Below, in pieces: positions 27,180 through 35,879 of a stretch of DNA of 64,000 bases. The DNA is from Methanosuratincola petrocarbonis (GTDB taxonomy: Archaea; Thermoproteota; Methanomethylicia; Methanomethylicales; Methanomethylicaceae): NCBI GenBank assembly GCA_030522375.1, contig CP130488.1, positions 806,001-870,000 on the forward strand. Direction: 5' to 3'. The first letter of the stretch is position 1. Each line of letters begins with the position of its first letter. Made by a program: the position numbers and the translations under genes. The notes under the pieces were generated by a model. That model did not search any database. It saw only the letters and a list, made by a program, of their open reading frames with translations, and had not been told where the DNA came from.

Positions 27180-27198
27180 TAAATAACTATTTATTAAT
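27175..27198. terminator. Bidirectional hairpin between convergent genes
   Basis: A perfect 11-bp inverted repeat (ATTAATAAATA, spacer AC, then its complement) flanked by A/T runs. It contains the stop codons of both convergent genes, the RNase (TAA) and the last island operon gene (TAG). It is AT-only, so a weak hairpin; a shared terminator is likely, and an integration scar is possible. Confidence 0.5.
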
Positions 27199-28068
27199 AA
27201 AAAATTCATTAAAAGCTTCGTTTACTAATGGATTCCAGTCCATAGTTTTAATTTTTTTACGCATTAATTTGAACACATAGGGCTGGCATGAAATCATAAA
27301 GTCACATACTGCGTCAAATTTTGATTTATTATTTAAATTATTTTCAAATATACTTTCAAATAATTTTATCAAAATTTCTTTTTTATTATTATTTGAATTT
27401 ATATCAATATAAAATGATTTCCTTTCTTTATTAAATGATATTATATATAGTTTTTTATTTATATGTTCCAATTCTCTTCTAAGAAACTCTTTTCCTGTAA
27501 TTGGTTTATATTCATTGATTATTTTTTGGGATTTCATAAACTCTCCTATTTTATTGTATAATTCGACATAAATTTTTTTATTGTGTTCATTATCAAGAAC
27601 GTCAATTGAAGTATCAAGATCAAAACAATTCAAGATTATCATAGAGAATAGCCAAATTTTTTCCTCACTATTATACCTTTTATTTTCTTTAAATAAAGTT
27701 ATAGTTTCTGAATCAAATAATTTTTTGATAAAATTATCTATTAAATAATTTTCATTATTTTCATTATTTAAACATAAGTCTATACTTTTTATCATACCTT
27801 TAATTGTTAAAATATATTTGTTATTTTCAATTTTTTTTATTATACCTTTTGATTCATAATATTTTAGTTCAGAATCATCAAAAAGTAGCTCTTTTTTCAG
27901 TTTATCACCACTAATGCCAGCTTTTAATAAATACTGGATTCTATCACGTTTTTTAAGCCAATTTACTACAAAAGAAGCTGAGTCTTTTGGAGTCTCTTGC
28001 ATTGCAGAAATTAACTCGTTGCCCATTACAATTAAGAGATGCTTTTCTTTTAGTTCGTCATGGACCAC
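27187..28068 (-). CDS. Unknown protein with possible winged-helix N-terminus
   Basis: 293 residues, not recognised. Residues about 40-95 resemble a winged helix: helices around KKRDRIQYLLKAG and DSELKYYESKGII followed by a beta wing KIENNKYILTIKG. The remainder is helical, Asn/Lys-rich and highly charged. Its start overlaps the end of the SMC-like gene by 11 bases, so the two are coupled. By position it could be a non-SMC partner (kleisin or KITE-like) of the ATPase, but no sequence motif proves this. It is the last gene of the operon and ends in the shared hairpin. Confidence 0.75.
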   Translation of the reverse strand: MVHDELKEKHLLIVMGNELISAMQETPKDSASFVVNWLKKRDRIQYLLKAGISGDKLKKELLFDDSELKYYESKGIIKKIENNKYILTIKGMIKSIDLCLNNENNENYLIDNFIKKLFDSETITLFKENKRYNSEEKIWLFSMIILNCFDLDTSIDVLDNEHNKKIYVELYNKIGEFMKSQKIINEYKPITGKEFLRRELEHINKKLYIISFNKERKSFYIDINSNNNKKEILIKLFESIFENNLNNKSKFDAVCDFMISCQPYVFKLMRKKIKTMDWNPLVNEAFNEFFINK

Positions 28069-30139
28069 TTAAATCAACCTCTTTAATATGTGGCAAATTA
28101 TCATCATATTTATTTCCAGGAATCGCTATGGCCGCCAAATATACTGCACCTTTTTTAATTTGCGCCGATAGTTCCTTTTCAAGGATCTCTATGTTACGCT
28201 GATCAAGAGGACTGACTTCATCGATCAATAGGATGTTATTTTTATTGGGATCAAGACTCCGGATCTTTCCGATAAGTGTATTAATAAGGATGTTTCCAGT
28301 ATTGCTTTGAAAAGGATAGACAGAAGAGTCTTCTAAAACATAAGCATTATTAATTAAATCAATTTGTACTATTCTTATTGGTTCGGTAGACTTCACAGGG
28401 TCAATAAAAATTTGTTGTTGAAGAGTCGCGAAATATTTTCCAAGTTTGTTAGCAAGTCTTATTTCCTCATCATCAAGTTTTTTGTCATGGGTAAGTAGTT
28501 TATCAATTACAGACTTTATAATATTCAAATATGAAATAATATGCCCTACATTATTATAAATTCGTTTTATTTCATCTTTATAATTAAAGAACTGTGGTTC
28601 TTTTATAGATTCAGCTTCTGTAATTAAAGTTTTATATTTTATTTTATCGTTTCTGGCCTTATCTAGTTCTTGTTTACAAGATTCTTTTTCAGCCTTTAGC
28701 CTATAAATTTCTTCATCAATTTCAGCTATATTATTAGGTAGTTTAACCAGCTCTTTATTTTGCTCTTCAGATTTTAATATATCAATATATTTTTCTAAGT
28801 CAATTTTTTTAATACGAATCTGTTCCTCATAATACTCAATATTTCTCTTTATATCAAAGAGTTTTTTATCTAGATCGGAAACTTTTTGATTATTAAAAGT
28901 AACCGAAGTACCTATCTTTCGAGTTTTATCCGGAGTTGCCTCATAAAGTTGACATATGTTTAAAATAAGATCGTCAATCAGTTTAATTTTTTCTTTATCA
29001 GAATTTATTTTCTCTTTAGTTTTTCTTATTTTTTCTCCTTTCTCTTTAACTTCTTCATATATTTTTGGATAAAACTTAAAAAATATACTAAAATGTTTAT
29101 CAATAAACTCATAAAAATCATTATAAAATTCATTTATCTTGTATTCTTCTGAACTCGTTATCTTTTTTATTTGATTGTCTAGAGTTCTTTTTAATTCATA
29201 AAGACGTCCTACATAATCATAAATTTCATCGATCTGATTACAATTACGCATGTTTTCAATAAATTTGAAGTTTGGATCTGAATCCCATATGAAGAGCGCC
29301 TGTTCATTGTTGCAGGGATAAGTCATAAGCCTTTTCAAGGCCTCTAGGTAATTTTTTTCTGCCTCCGAAATTTTTTTGTTGATTTTTTCCTCTTTTTTCT
29401 TTTCAATAGCTTCTTCTTTTTTCATATTATCGTAAACTATTAATTTTTCACGATATTTTAATATTTCTTTATTATATACTTCAATTTCTAACTGAATTTT
29501 TTTACATTCTAATATCTTTAAATAATTATTACTTTTTATTATAAACTCTTCGTTAATTATTGCTTTATTTATTGCATCTTCTAATTTCTTTTTATAATTC
29601 TCCAAGTTGTTCTTTCGATCTTCATAATTTTTGTGCTCACTCATTAATTTAGCTAGAAATTGAGAAAATAGGTCTATGTTGGTTTGGATGGTATCGACTA
29701 ACAACTTTGCATCCCGGAGGTATTCTTCGGCTTGTTTTTCAGGACTTTTGATAGAGTCGAAAAAAATAGGAAATTGAAGTTCCAGATCATCAGGAGTTAC
29801 TGTTTCACCATTTATCATTATACGCGGCATTATCGACTCTTTATTTTTTTCTGAATATATCTTAACATTATTAAAATTAGCTTCCATTTTAAATGCTATT
29901 TTTTGCTCATAATTACCTCTTAGAAGATCAGAATAAAATTTTCCCAGCCATTCATCGTGGATATGCTTTCGATTCAGCCATAGAGCATATGCAATCGTTT
30001 CTAAAATCAGAGTTTTTCCAGAGCCGTTTGAGCCTTCTATCCTGAAAAGAGGCGAAGAAGAAGATATCTCAATTTTTTTTGCAACATATGCCACACTATC
30101 TTTCCGATTCTTTTCATAATCAAGGGTAAGCGTTAGCAA
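28058..30139 (-). CDS. SMC/Rad50-like coiled-coil ATPase
   Basis: 693 residues. Walker A GSNGSGKT is at 36-43; Walker B NNILLIDEVSPLD starts near 635, with the D-loop in SPLD. Between them lie two long coiled-coil stretches (about 170-270 and 370-520). There is no CxxC zinc hook, unlike Rad50, and the usual LSGG signature is replaced by a stretch around FQSNTGNILINTL just before Walker B. The TTG start at 30139 has GAGGTG 8 bases ahead. It lies between the 55-residue gene and the winged-helix-like gene. It probably holds or senses DNA for the HerA-NurA machine. Confidence 0.85.
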   Translation of the reverse strand: MLTLTLDYEKNRKDSVAYVAKKIEISSSSPLFRIEGSNGSGKTLILETIAYALWLNRKHIHDEWLGKFYSDLLRGNYEQKIAFKMEANFNNVKIYSEKNKESIMPRIMINGETVTPDDLELQFPIFFDSIKSPEKQAEEYLRDAKLLVDTIQTNIDLFSQFLAKLMSEHKNYEDRKNNLENYKKKLEDAINKAIINEEFIIKSNNYLKILECKKIQLEIEVYNKEILKYREKLIVYDNMKKEEAIEKKKEEKINKKISEAEKNYLEALKRLMTYPCNNEQALFIWDSDPNFKFIENMRNCNQIDEIYDYVGRLYELKRTLDNQIKKITSSEEYKINEFYNDFYEFIDKHFSIFFKFYPKIYEEVKEKGEKIRKTKEKINSDKEKIKLIDDLILNICQLYEATPDKTRKIGTSVTFNNQKVSDLDKKLFDIKRNIEYYEEQIRIKKIDLEKYIDILKSEEQNKELVKLPNNIAEIDEEIYRLKAEKESCKQELDKARNDKIKYKTLITEAESIKEPQFFNYKDEIKRIYNNVGHIISYLNIIKSVIDKLLTHDKKLDDEEIRLANKLGKYFATLQQQIFIDPVKSTEPIRIVQIDLINNAYVLEDSSVYPFQSNTGNILINTLIGKIRSLDPNKNNILLIDEVSPLDQRNIEILEKELSAQIKKGAVYLAAIAIPGNKYDDNLPHIKEVDLSGP

Positions 30140-30150
30140 TGAATTTCACC

Positions 30151-30318
30151 TCATTTTGTTTTTTCTTTATTTATAATATTTTCGATTATCATTTTGAATA
30201 TCTCTTCTGATGATGAGTTGTTATTTCTTTTTATATTCAAAATTTCTTTTATTATATCCCTTTCCTCTTCGGAAACCGAATCAAAACATATTTCAATAAA
30301 TTCTTCTCTACTCAACAT
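30151..30318 (-). CDS. 55-residue island protein
   Basis: A small frame from the ATG at 30316-30318 to the TGA at 30151-30153. The protein is acidic and helical: it starts MLSREEFIEICFDSVSEEER, has a Ser/Asn-rich middle and a second helix FKMIIENIINKE. Its start overlaps the stop of the herA-like gene (sequence ATGTTGAGTAG), and it ends 11 bases before the start of the SMC-like gene. Tight packing and matching base composition support a real gene. Function unknown; perhaps a small adaptor between HerA and the SMC-like ATPase. Confidence 0.7.
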   Translation of the reverse strand: MLSREEFIEICFDSVSEEERDIIKEILNIKRNNNSSSEEIFKMIIENIINKEKTK

Positions 30319-31933
30319 CCGCGCCTCCTAAAGACTTTGGAAATTTAATTAGTCTTAAGTGTGGTTGATCCTTTATCTTTACTACCGCATAACCTTTTGG
30401 AAGAGTTTCTATATCAACATTTTCAACCGATAATCCGAACGCACTGGCCTCCTTTTTTTCAGACTGGAAGAAAATTTTGCTTGATACAACAGAAGCAAGT
30501 TCAGCAGGTATGTCTTTTGGATTTTGTGAAGCAAAGATAATAGAAGTTTTATATTGCCTTCCAGTTCTACATATTGCAGATAAATCATCTAAGGCCTCTT
30601 CAGTATTTGAAGAATAAAACAAATGTGTTTCATCGATTATAAACAGGACTGGAATTGAACTGTCTTCCTGCATATGTTCTTTTATTTTTCTGACTATATC
30701 TCTGAGCAAAATCGATCCAAATTTTATTGAGTCGGTCAAATGCAATACAGACAGTTTTTCTCTTTGAATAAGGTCATAAGATTTCAAACACTTAGCCATA
30801 TTTTCTGGAGCATCAAAATATTTTGTTATCAGATTAAGCTCCCTGCCTATATTATTCAGAGTGCTGCGAGAAACATTATGATAGTCGATTTTATTCCCAG
30901 CCAAGTCTATTCCTGTAAGTTGTACTGGGGTTTGAGAAATCATGGCATTAAAATAAGTCACAAAATCCTTAAATTTATCACCCGGTTGTTTTTCATCTTG
31001 CTTCCAGTATCTGAATATATCAGGAAGTATAGATGAAGCAATTTCGGTCAGGTGTTGCATTAAGCCCGTTAATGCCAAGGGATCGATTTCATCCACAGAC
31101 AAAGTAATGTATTTGACCATGCCAGGAGGGAATTCTAAAAATGGAGGGCAATCTTTACGGTAAGGAACATAGATAACATTATTTTCTATGCCGTGTTCGA
31201 TCACATCAGAAATGTTACAAAACTTAAAATAATTGAGATGCTTGGATATCACTTTCCATTCTCTTTTGACATTCTCGTCAGTTGCCTTTGATGGTCTATG
31301 CATATAAAGCAGATCTTTTCCCTTTACATTCACAGCAATTACTGCACCATTCATTTCCTCGATAAAATATTGGGCTAGATATTTTAACGCATTAGTTTTT
31401 CCAGAACCAGTTTTTCCTGCAATGATCGCCTGATGCCAGAAGAAATCCGTTGGTAATTTTGCCACTATGAGATTGCCATTTAATCCTTTGAGTACAGTAG
31501 CCCTATTGAATAGTGACGTGGCCAAAAATACAGGAACTCCCTCTTTTTCGAGTTGAAGTGCTTCGTTTATTTCTTCCTGAGTGGACCTTCTAGCAATTAA
31601 TCCAGGTCTAATGAAAGAGGCGACATCGTCATCAGACATCAAAGTTTCCCCGACTCTTTGGGCCAAAACGATGTTTTTGCAGATTTGTTCTTGAGGTGGA
31701 AGATCAATATTAGATTCTACGATGAAGACAGAAGGCTTGTACTTTTCTTCTTGAATGCTTTTATCAACTCTGAGGACAAATTTCTTAGAACCATCCTCAA
31801 TTGTAAGGAAGGTACCTATCGGGAGTATGCCTCCCGAGTTTCCTTTTGAAATTAAACATACATTTCCATCAGAGTCAGTTCGATAAACGATCCATGTTTT
31901 TTCTGACTCATTATTAACAGATATAGACACCAT
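30308..31933 (-). CDS. herA: HerA-like hexameric DNA translocase
   Basis: 541 residues. An N-terminal beta-barrel (HAS-barrel-like, about 1-110) is followed by the FtsK/HerA ATPase: Walker A AGKTGSGKT at 172-180, Walker B LFIIDETH at 430-437, and the arginine-finger region CRTGRQYKTS at 459-468, then SQNPKDIP. HerA pumps duplex DNA and normally binds NurA, encoded directly upstream with a one-base overlap (TAATG). The housekeeping archaeal herA-nurA locus also carries mre11 and rad50; here those are replaced by a 55-residue gene and an SMC-like ATPase without zinc hook, so this copy is probably accessory rather than the repair copy. Confidence 0.9.
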   Translation of the reverse strand: MVSISVNNESEKTWIVYRTDSDGNVCLISKGNSGGILPIGTFLTIEDGSKKFVLRVDKSIQEEKYKPSVFIVESNIDLPPQEQICKNIVLAQRVGETLMSDDDVASFIRPGLIARRSTQEEINEALQLEKEGVPVFLATSLFNRATVLKGLNGNLIVAKLPTDFFWHQAIIAGKTGSGKTNALKYLAQYFIEEMNGAVIAVNVKGKDLLYMHRPSKATDENVKREWKVISKHLNYFKFCNISDVIEHGIENNVIYVPYRKDCPPFLEFPPGMVKYITLSVDEIDPLALTGLMQHLTEIASSILPDIFRYWKQDEKQPGDKFKDFVTYFNAMISQTPVQLTGIDLAGNKIDYHNVSRSTLNNIGRELNLITKYFDAPENMAKCLKSYDLIQREKLSVLHLTDSIKFGSILLRDIVRKIKEHMQEDSSIPVLFIIDETHLFYSSNTEEALDDLSAICRTGRQYKTSIIFASQNPKDIPAELASVVSSKIFFQSEKKEASAFGLSVENVDIETLPKGYAVVKIKDQPHLRLIKFPKSLGGADVE

Positions 31934-33039
31934 TATGCAAGCCCTCTATTTTGATTCATTGTAAAATCTAAATGATAATTAAGAACCTCTTTGGAAGGGT
32001 CTAGATAATTTAAGGCTTCACGCGCGTAAAGTTCAGCTATGGCTATAGGTCTAAGCTGCGGGTTTTTTGGATCGCCTTGAAGAATGGAAAAATAATAAAT
32101 CAAGTCCATAATTAAATCGAGTTTATCTTTGTAATTTTTGTAAACATTATAATCCATTTCATACCTCTGAGGTATACCATCAAAACATTTTATAAAACCA
32201 AATACCTTTTGATTATCAGGATTTACGGGATCCACATACAATATATGCGAAGTCCGTTCGCCTACTTTTAAGTAATGATTTATGTAATGAAAATCTGAAT
32301 TATATTCAGAACTTATAGCTCTTCCCATATTATTAATTAACATCCTGCTCGAACTATTTTTTACAATAAATACCGAGGCTACATTATTATTCAACAAGTC
32401 ATGCACCATTCTACGATTATAAGAAGTTTGTTGCTCACCAACATATGCACCATCGATAAAAATTAAAGAATTTTTTGGGATCTTTGATAAAATAAAATCA
32501 TATCGGTCTTCCAGATATTTCTTTTTAAAATCAATTTCTGGCTCTTCGGAACATATAACATTTGGATAATTTTGATATTTTACAGCAGAAGTTAAGAAAT
32601 ACATCATCACTTTACAAGCAAAATCATAATCATCCTCATCGACGGCTAAAAGCGCATGACTTGTAAAAATAACAGTACCTTGTAAAGTAAAAAATTTTTG
32701 AAGGCTTTCATCATACGCGAATATTTTCATTGATGAATCAAGGTTTTTTCCTAAATTCAATGGATATGACTTAAGTTTTTCATCATCTTCTAAAATTTTC
32801 AATCTGCCTAAAGATTGAGTGTCATAATAAGTAACCTTTCCAATTTTAGGACCAGTTAGATCAGTTGGTCTAATGTTAAATTTCTTTAGGCATTCTTTGG
32901 CTTCTTTGGTATTAAAATACTCAATTTGCCTGTTAAGTATTGTCAAAGTTATCGGAACATCTTTAGTGCAAGATTTATTTAAAGGTTTTCGTAAAAAACA
33001 TTTAAAAACTTTTTCAAAAAATTTTAAAAGATTTCCCAT
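31933..33039 (-). CDS. nurA: NurA-domain nuclease
   Basis: 368 residues. The NurA fold shows the first catalytic Asp in IFAYDES (D110), the second in FIDGAYVG (D196), and the C-terminal NPQLRPIAIAELYARE stretch of the family. The first 100 residues are poorly conserved and basic. NurA is a 5'-3' exo/endonuclease that works inside the HerA ring. It is the first gene of the operon and its stop overlaps the herA start. No TATA box is obvious; the region just upstream is uniformly AT-rich. Confidence 0.82.
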   Translation of the reverse strand: MGNLLKFFEKVFKCFLRKPLNKSCTKDVPITLTILNRQIEYFNTKEAKECLKKFNIRPTDLTGPKIGKVTYYDTQSLGRLKILEDDEKLKSYPLNLGKNLDSSMKIFAYDESLQKFFTLQGTVIFTSHALLAVDEDDYDFACKVMMYFLTSAVKYQNYPNVICSEEPEIDFKKKYLEDRYDFILSKIPKNSLIFIDGAYVGEQQTSYNRRMVHDLLNNNVASVFIVKNSSSRMLINNMGRAISSEYNSDFHYINHYLKVGERTSHILYVDPVNPDNQKVFGFIKCFDGIPQRYEMDYNVYKNYKDKLDLIMDLIYYFSILQGDPKNPQLRPIAIAELYAREALNYLDPSKEVLNYHLDFTMNQNRGLA

Positions 33040-33413
33040 AAAAAGCCATATCTATTGAAAAAATTTTATGATTAACCAAAAACTGGAAAAAGATGAAGCA
33101 TGCACGATTTTGCATTAACTTGTGCAAGCTTTTATCACTGGCCTCTAATTCCAAGTTGTGGATAGCTTTACAGATTGCACGTCGAATAAATTTGCTTCTA
33201 GATGCACAATCTGTCTTAGATCATATTTCATCAAGTTCGAGCAAAAGAGCTTGAATTTTATCAGTGCTTCACTTCCATCTAAACGAAAGGTTACCGCATT
33301 AACCGACAAAGGCAAGGAAGTTGAAAAAACTTGAAGAAATAGAATTTACATTATAGCACATCTAAAATATATCCTCAACACACACTGATCCTAAGGGCGA
33401 CCGCTTGAGAAAG
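33040..33413. other. Divergent spacer of the island
   Basis: 374 bases between the NurA operon and the divergent pair. A TATA-like TAAAATATATCC at about 33363-33374 fits the plus-strand gene. An imperfect inverted repeat (CAGATTGCAC at about 33173 against TGCACAATCTG at about 33213) could be a regulator site. No gene or RNA is recognised. Confidence 0.5.
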
Positions 33414-34334
33414 ATGTATACATTTACACTCGATACACTACAGATCTTTTTCCCTTGGGATGACGATTTATACACATACTTGAAAAATAAAGGGTTTGCT
33501 TCAAAAAACGGGTTTAAAGCATTACCTCTAATATATACAGACAACTGTGAGAGAACGACGGGTAAACAAGAACTTCCAAGAAATTACTTAATCGAACCAG
33601 AAAAATTTAACAAAACAGCGCAAGAGTTAGGATGGAAACCGTTTGGCATTAATGGAAAAAAATACAGCATACCTGCTGAAAAGCCGAGATTAAATGTGTT
33701 TCTAACCGATGACAACACTCTAAAATTTGAAATAGTACCTACTGTTGATGGCAAGGAACAGTATCATTTAGAATACTCAGTAATGTCCGCCTTTGGAAAA
33801 GGATACAAAAACTGGAGCATGGTTTATTTTAGATTCGATGAATTTGAAGCGTTCGTCGAAAAATTAAGACAAGAAGGGGTGAAAGCACCATCTATTAGAA
33901 AAATGATTGAGTATGAAGATAAACAGGCCCAACGTGAAGGATTATACTATGTTAGAATTAATATTTTGGAATATTGTTTTAACATTGGAGAATTTAAGTA
34001 CGCTGAGGAATATATTAGAAATGCAGGATATTCAGATCAGATACCTAGTTTGGTATACAATTCTCGAGATCCCAAGCATCGAGAACTAATGGAACCATTC
34101 ATGATGCTGAGCATCGTCTCAACAGGAGAGCAAGGGTTTTGGGATCGACCCCCACAGGTCGTTTCGAAAATAGTTCAGCCAAAATATACTACAACAGGTG
34201 GACGAAATAGGAGAGTAAAGGGAGTATTGGATCCATCAAAAAGAGGCAACTATTTTGTTGTCGATGCGTCAGATCTACTATCTGGTTGGGAATGCATTTT
34301 AGCAGCCCATTCATGTCAAAGAAAATTAATATAA
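33414..34334 (+). CDS. Unknown protein paired with the DNA methyltransferase
   Basis: 306 residues from the ATG at 33414, not recognised. Soluble, aromatic-rich, with mixed strands and helices; a stretch EIVPTVDGKEQYHLEY could hold PD-(D/E)xK-type acidic residues, but this is weak. It ends 24 bases before the methyltransferase start, same strand, so the two form an operon. In restriction-modification loci the partner of a lone methyltransferase is usually the nuclease, so a restriction enzyme of unseen family is the first guess; a specificity or control protein is the alternative. Confidence 0.75.
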   Translation: MYTFTLDTLQIFFPWDDDLYTYLKNKGFASKNGFKALPLIYTDNCERTTGKQELPRNYLIEPEKFNKTAQELGWKPFGINGKKYSIPAEKPRLNVFLTDDNTLKFEIVPTVDGKEQYHLEYSVMSAFGKGYKNWSMVYFRFDEFEAFVEKLRQEGVKAPSIRKMIEYEDKQAQREGLYYVRINILEYCFNIGEFKYAEEYIRNAGYSDQIPSLVYNSRDPKHRELMEPFMMLSIVSTGEQGFWDRPPQVVSKIVQPKYTTTGGRNRRVKGVLDPSKRGNYFVVDASDLLSGWECILAAHSCQRKLI

Positions 34335-34358
34335 CTAAAATCTTATTAGGTGGTACCG

Positions 34359-35240
34359 ATGCCGGCTGATCTCAAGATAATATTCGGTAATTGTAAAGAC
34401 ATGCACGAAGTCCCAGATTCTTCAATAGCCTTAGTGGTCACCTCGCCACCCTATTACAATGCACCATTCGATTATCCCGATCTGTTCAAAAGCTATGACG
34501 AGTATTTGGATCTGCTTAAGGGTTGGGCCAAGGAGCTCAAACGTTTAATGATGCCCGGTCGGATAGTTGCAATAGTTACAGACGATATGCTTGTAGATCA
34601 TTCCAAGTTTCCAGTTGTGGCTGACACAACCAAAATAATGATTGATGCAGGATTCAAGTACAGAGATAAAATTGTCTGGCGGAAACCTGAAGGATATGTG
34701 AGAATAAGCAGACGAAGCGGGGTTGTCCTTCAGCATCCTTATCCGATGTACTTTTATCCAGACAATTTGCAGGAAAGCATCTTGCTATTCCAAAATGGCG
34801 ATTTTGATTATTCATATCTTAAAAAGATGCCATCGGAAATACTGGAAAAATCAAAGATTAACACAAAACAATTATTAAGTGAGAAATGGTTCCTTACCGT
34901 TTGGGACATAACTAACGTTTTACCAATAGACAATAGGATTGAGAAAGGTGTAGCTGCATTCCCAGAAGAAATCCCAAAAAGGCTCATCACTTTATTTTCG
35001 TTTTACGGGGAAACAGTATTGGACCCATTTTTGGGTTCTGGGACTACGCTAAAAGTGGCAAGGGATTTAGGAAGGAATGGAATCGGTTATGAGATAGATC
35101 TGGAGCTAAAGGATAGAATCCTTGAAAAACTAGGAAAGACTCAAAAAACATTAATGAACGACGTTAAGATAGAAGTAATTGAACGAAACGACGCTTTGCG
35201 ACTACGCAGCGCATTAGATTCGCGGATAAAGAAATCTTGA
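34359..35240 (+). CDS. DNA (cytosine-N4 or adenine-N6) methyltransferase, beta class
   Basis: 293 residues. The catalytic motif TSPPYYN is at 28-34 and the AdoMet motif DPFLGSGTT at 222-230, so the catalytic motif comes first and the AdoMet motif last, the beta-class order. SPPY rather than NPPY or DPPY favours N4-cytosine. The middle (about 105-215) should be the target-recognition part. The ATG at 34359 has AGGTGG 5 bases ahead; the GTG at 34350 lies within that site. Likely protects self DNA, either from the upstream partner or from the NurA-HerA operon. Confidence 0.93.
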   Translation: MPADLKIIFGNCKDMHEVPDSSIALVVTSPPYYNAPFDYPDLFKSYDEYLDLLKGWAKELKRLMMPGRIVAIVTDDMLVDHSKFPVVADTTKIMIDAGFKYRDKIVWRKPEGYVRISRRSGVVLQHPYPMYFYPDNLQESILLFQNGDFDYSYLKKMPSEILEKSKINTKQLLSEKWFLTVWDITNVLPIDNRIEKGVAAFPEEIPKRLITLFSFYGETVLDPFLGSGTTLKVARDLGRNGIGYEIDLELKDRILEKLGKTQKTLMNDVKIEVIERNDALRLRSALDSRIKKS

Positions 35241-35531
35241 TAAAAATTTTTCAATAAATAAGTAAAAATATCATAACATATTCTTATCTAATATCTTTTT
35301 TAGATATTAATTTTTTTATATAATTCAATAATAAATCACAATATTCTCGACAAAAAGTAGTGGGTTTAAAAGTTCGACATATATCCGGAGAGGTGACATA
35401 AGATCAACAGGCATTCAGGAAAAGCAGATTTTAGAAGAGGCATTAAGCATTTAAAAATGAAATATCTAATTAAAAATAAATTTCATATAAAGAATTTAAT
35501 ATTGAATAAAAAATTTTGGAAGTGAAAAACA
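35241..35531. other. AT-rich spacer
   Basis: 291 bases, strongly AT-rich. A short frame at about 35400-35453 reads RSTGIQEKQILEEALSI but has no start codon, so it looks like a decayed gene end or chance. No RNA gene or repeat seen. Confidence 0.4.
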
Positions 35532-35813
35532 ATGGAGAAAATTGAAAATATAACCGGACTTAAGATAGAATGCATAGGCGAGTTAACTTTTTTCGCTTTT
35601 GAAGGCACGGTTTGTTTAAACGGAAAAAATTATAAAGTTAAAGCGATGCTTCGGAAAGGTTGGAAGGGTTTAAATGGATTACGAGACGAAGAGTACGAGC
35701 TGAAGATTACTGAGCCAGATCTAGATCGTTTAGAAAAACAAGAAGGGCTCAAAGACAAGATCGAAGAGGAAATTGTAAAAACATTAGACATATACCAGCT
35801 CAATAGCAAATAA
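35532..35813 (+). CDS. Small unknown protein of the island
   Basis: 93 residues, not recognised. The first 50 residues alternate hydrophobic and polar as in a small beta fold (LKIECIGELTFFAFEGTVC); the rest is a charged helix. GGAAGTG lies 8 bases before the ATG. Composition matches the island. Position after the methyltransferase does not define its role. Confidence 0.6.
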   Translation: MEKIENITGLKIECIGELTFFAFEGTVCLNGKNYKVKAMLRKGWKGLNGLRDEEYELKITEPDLDRLEKQEGLKDKIEEEIVKTLDIYQLNSK

Positions 35814-35879
35814 CATTACAATTAGATATTTCTATTTAACATTTATCAGATAATATATAATTATAAAAAGTGAGTGTAT

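Noticed and set aside
27187..33039. Identification of the operon as Wadjet or standard HerA-Mre11-Rad50-NurA
   Set aside because: There is no JetD or MukF-like gene and no Mre11; the SMC-like protein has no zinc hook.
33040..33413. CRISPR array or tRNA in the island spacer
   Set aside because: No repeated units with regular spacing and no cloverleaf could be drawn here or elsewhere in the window.
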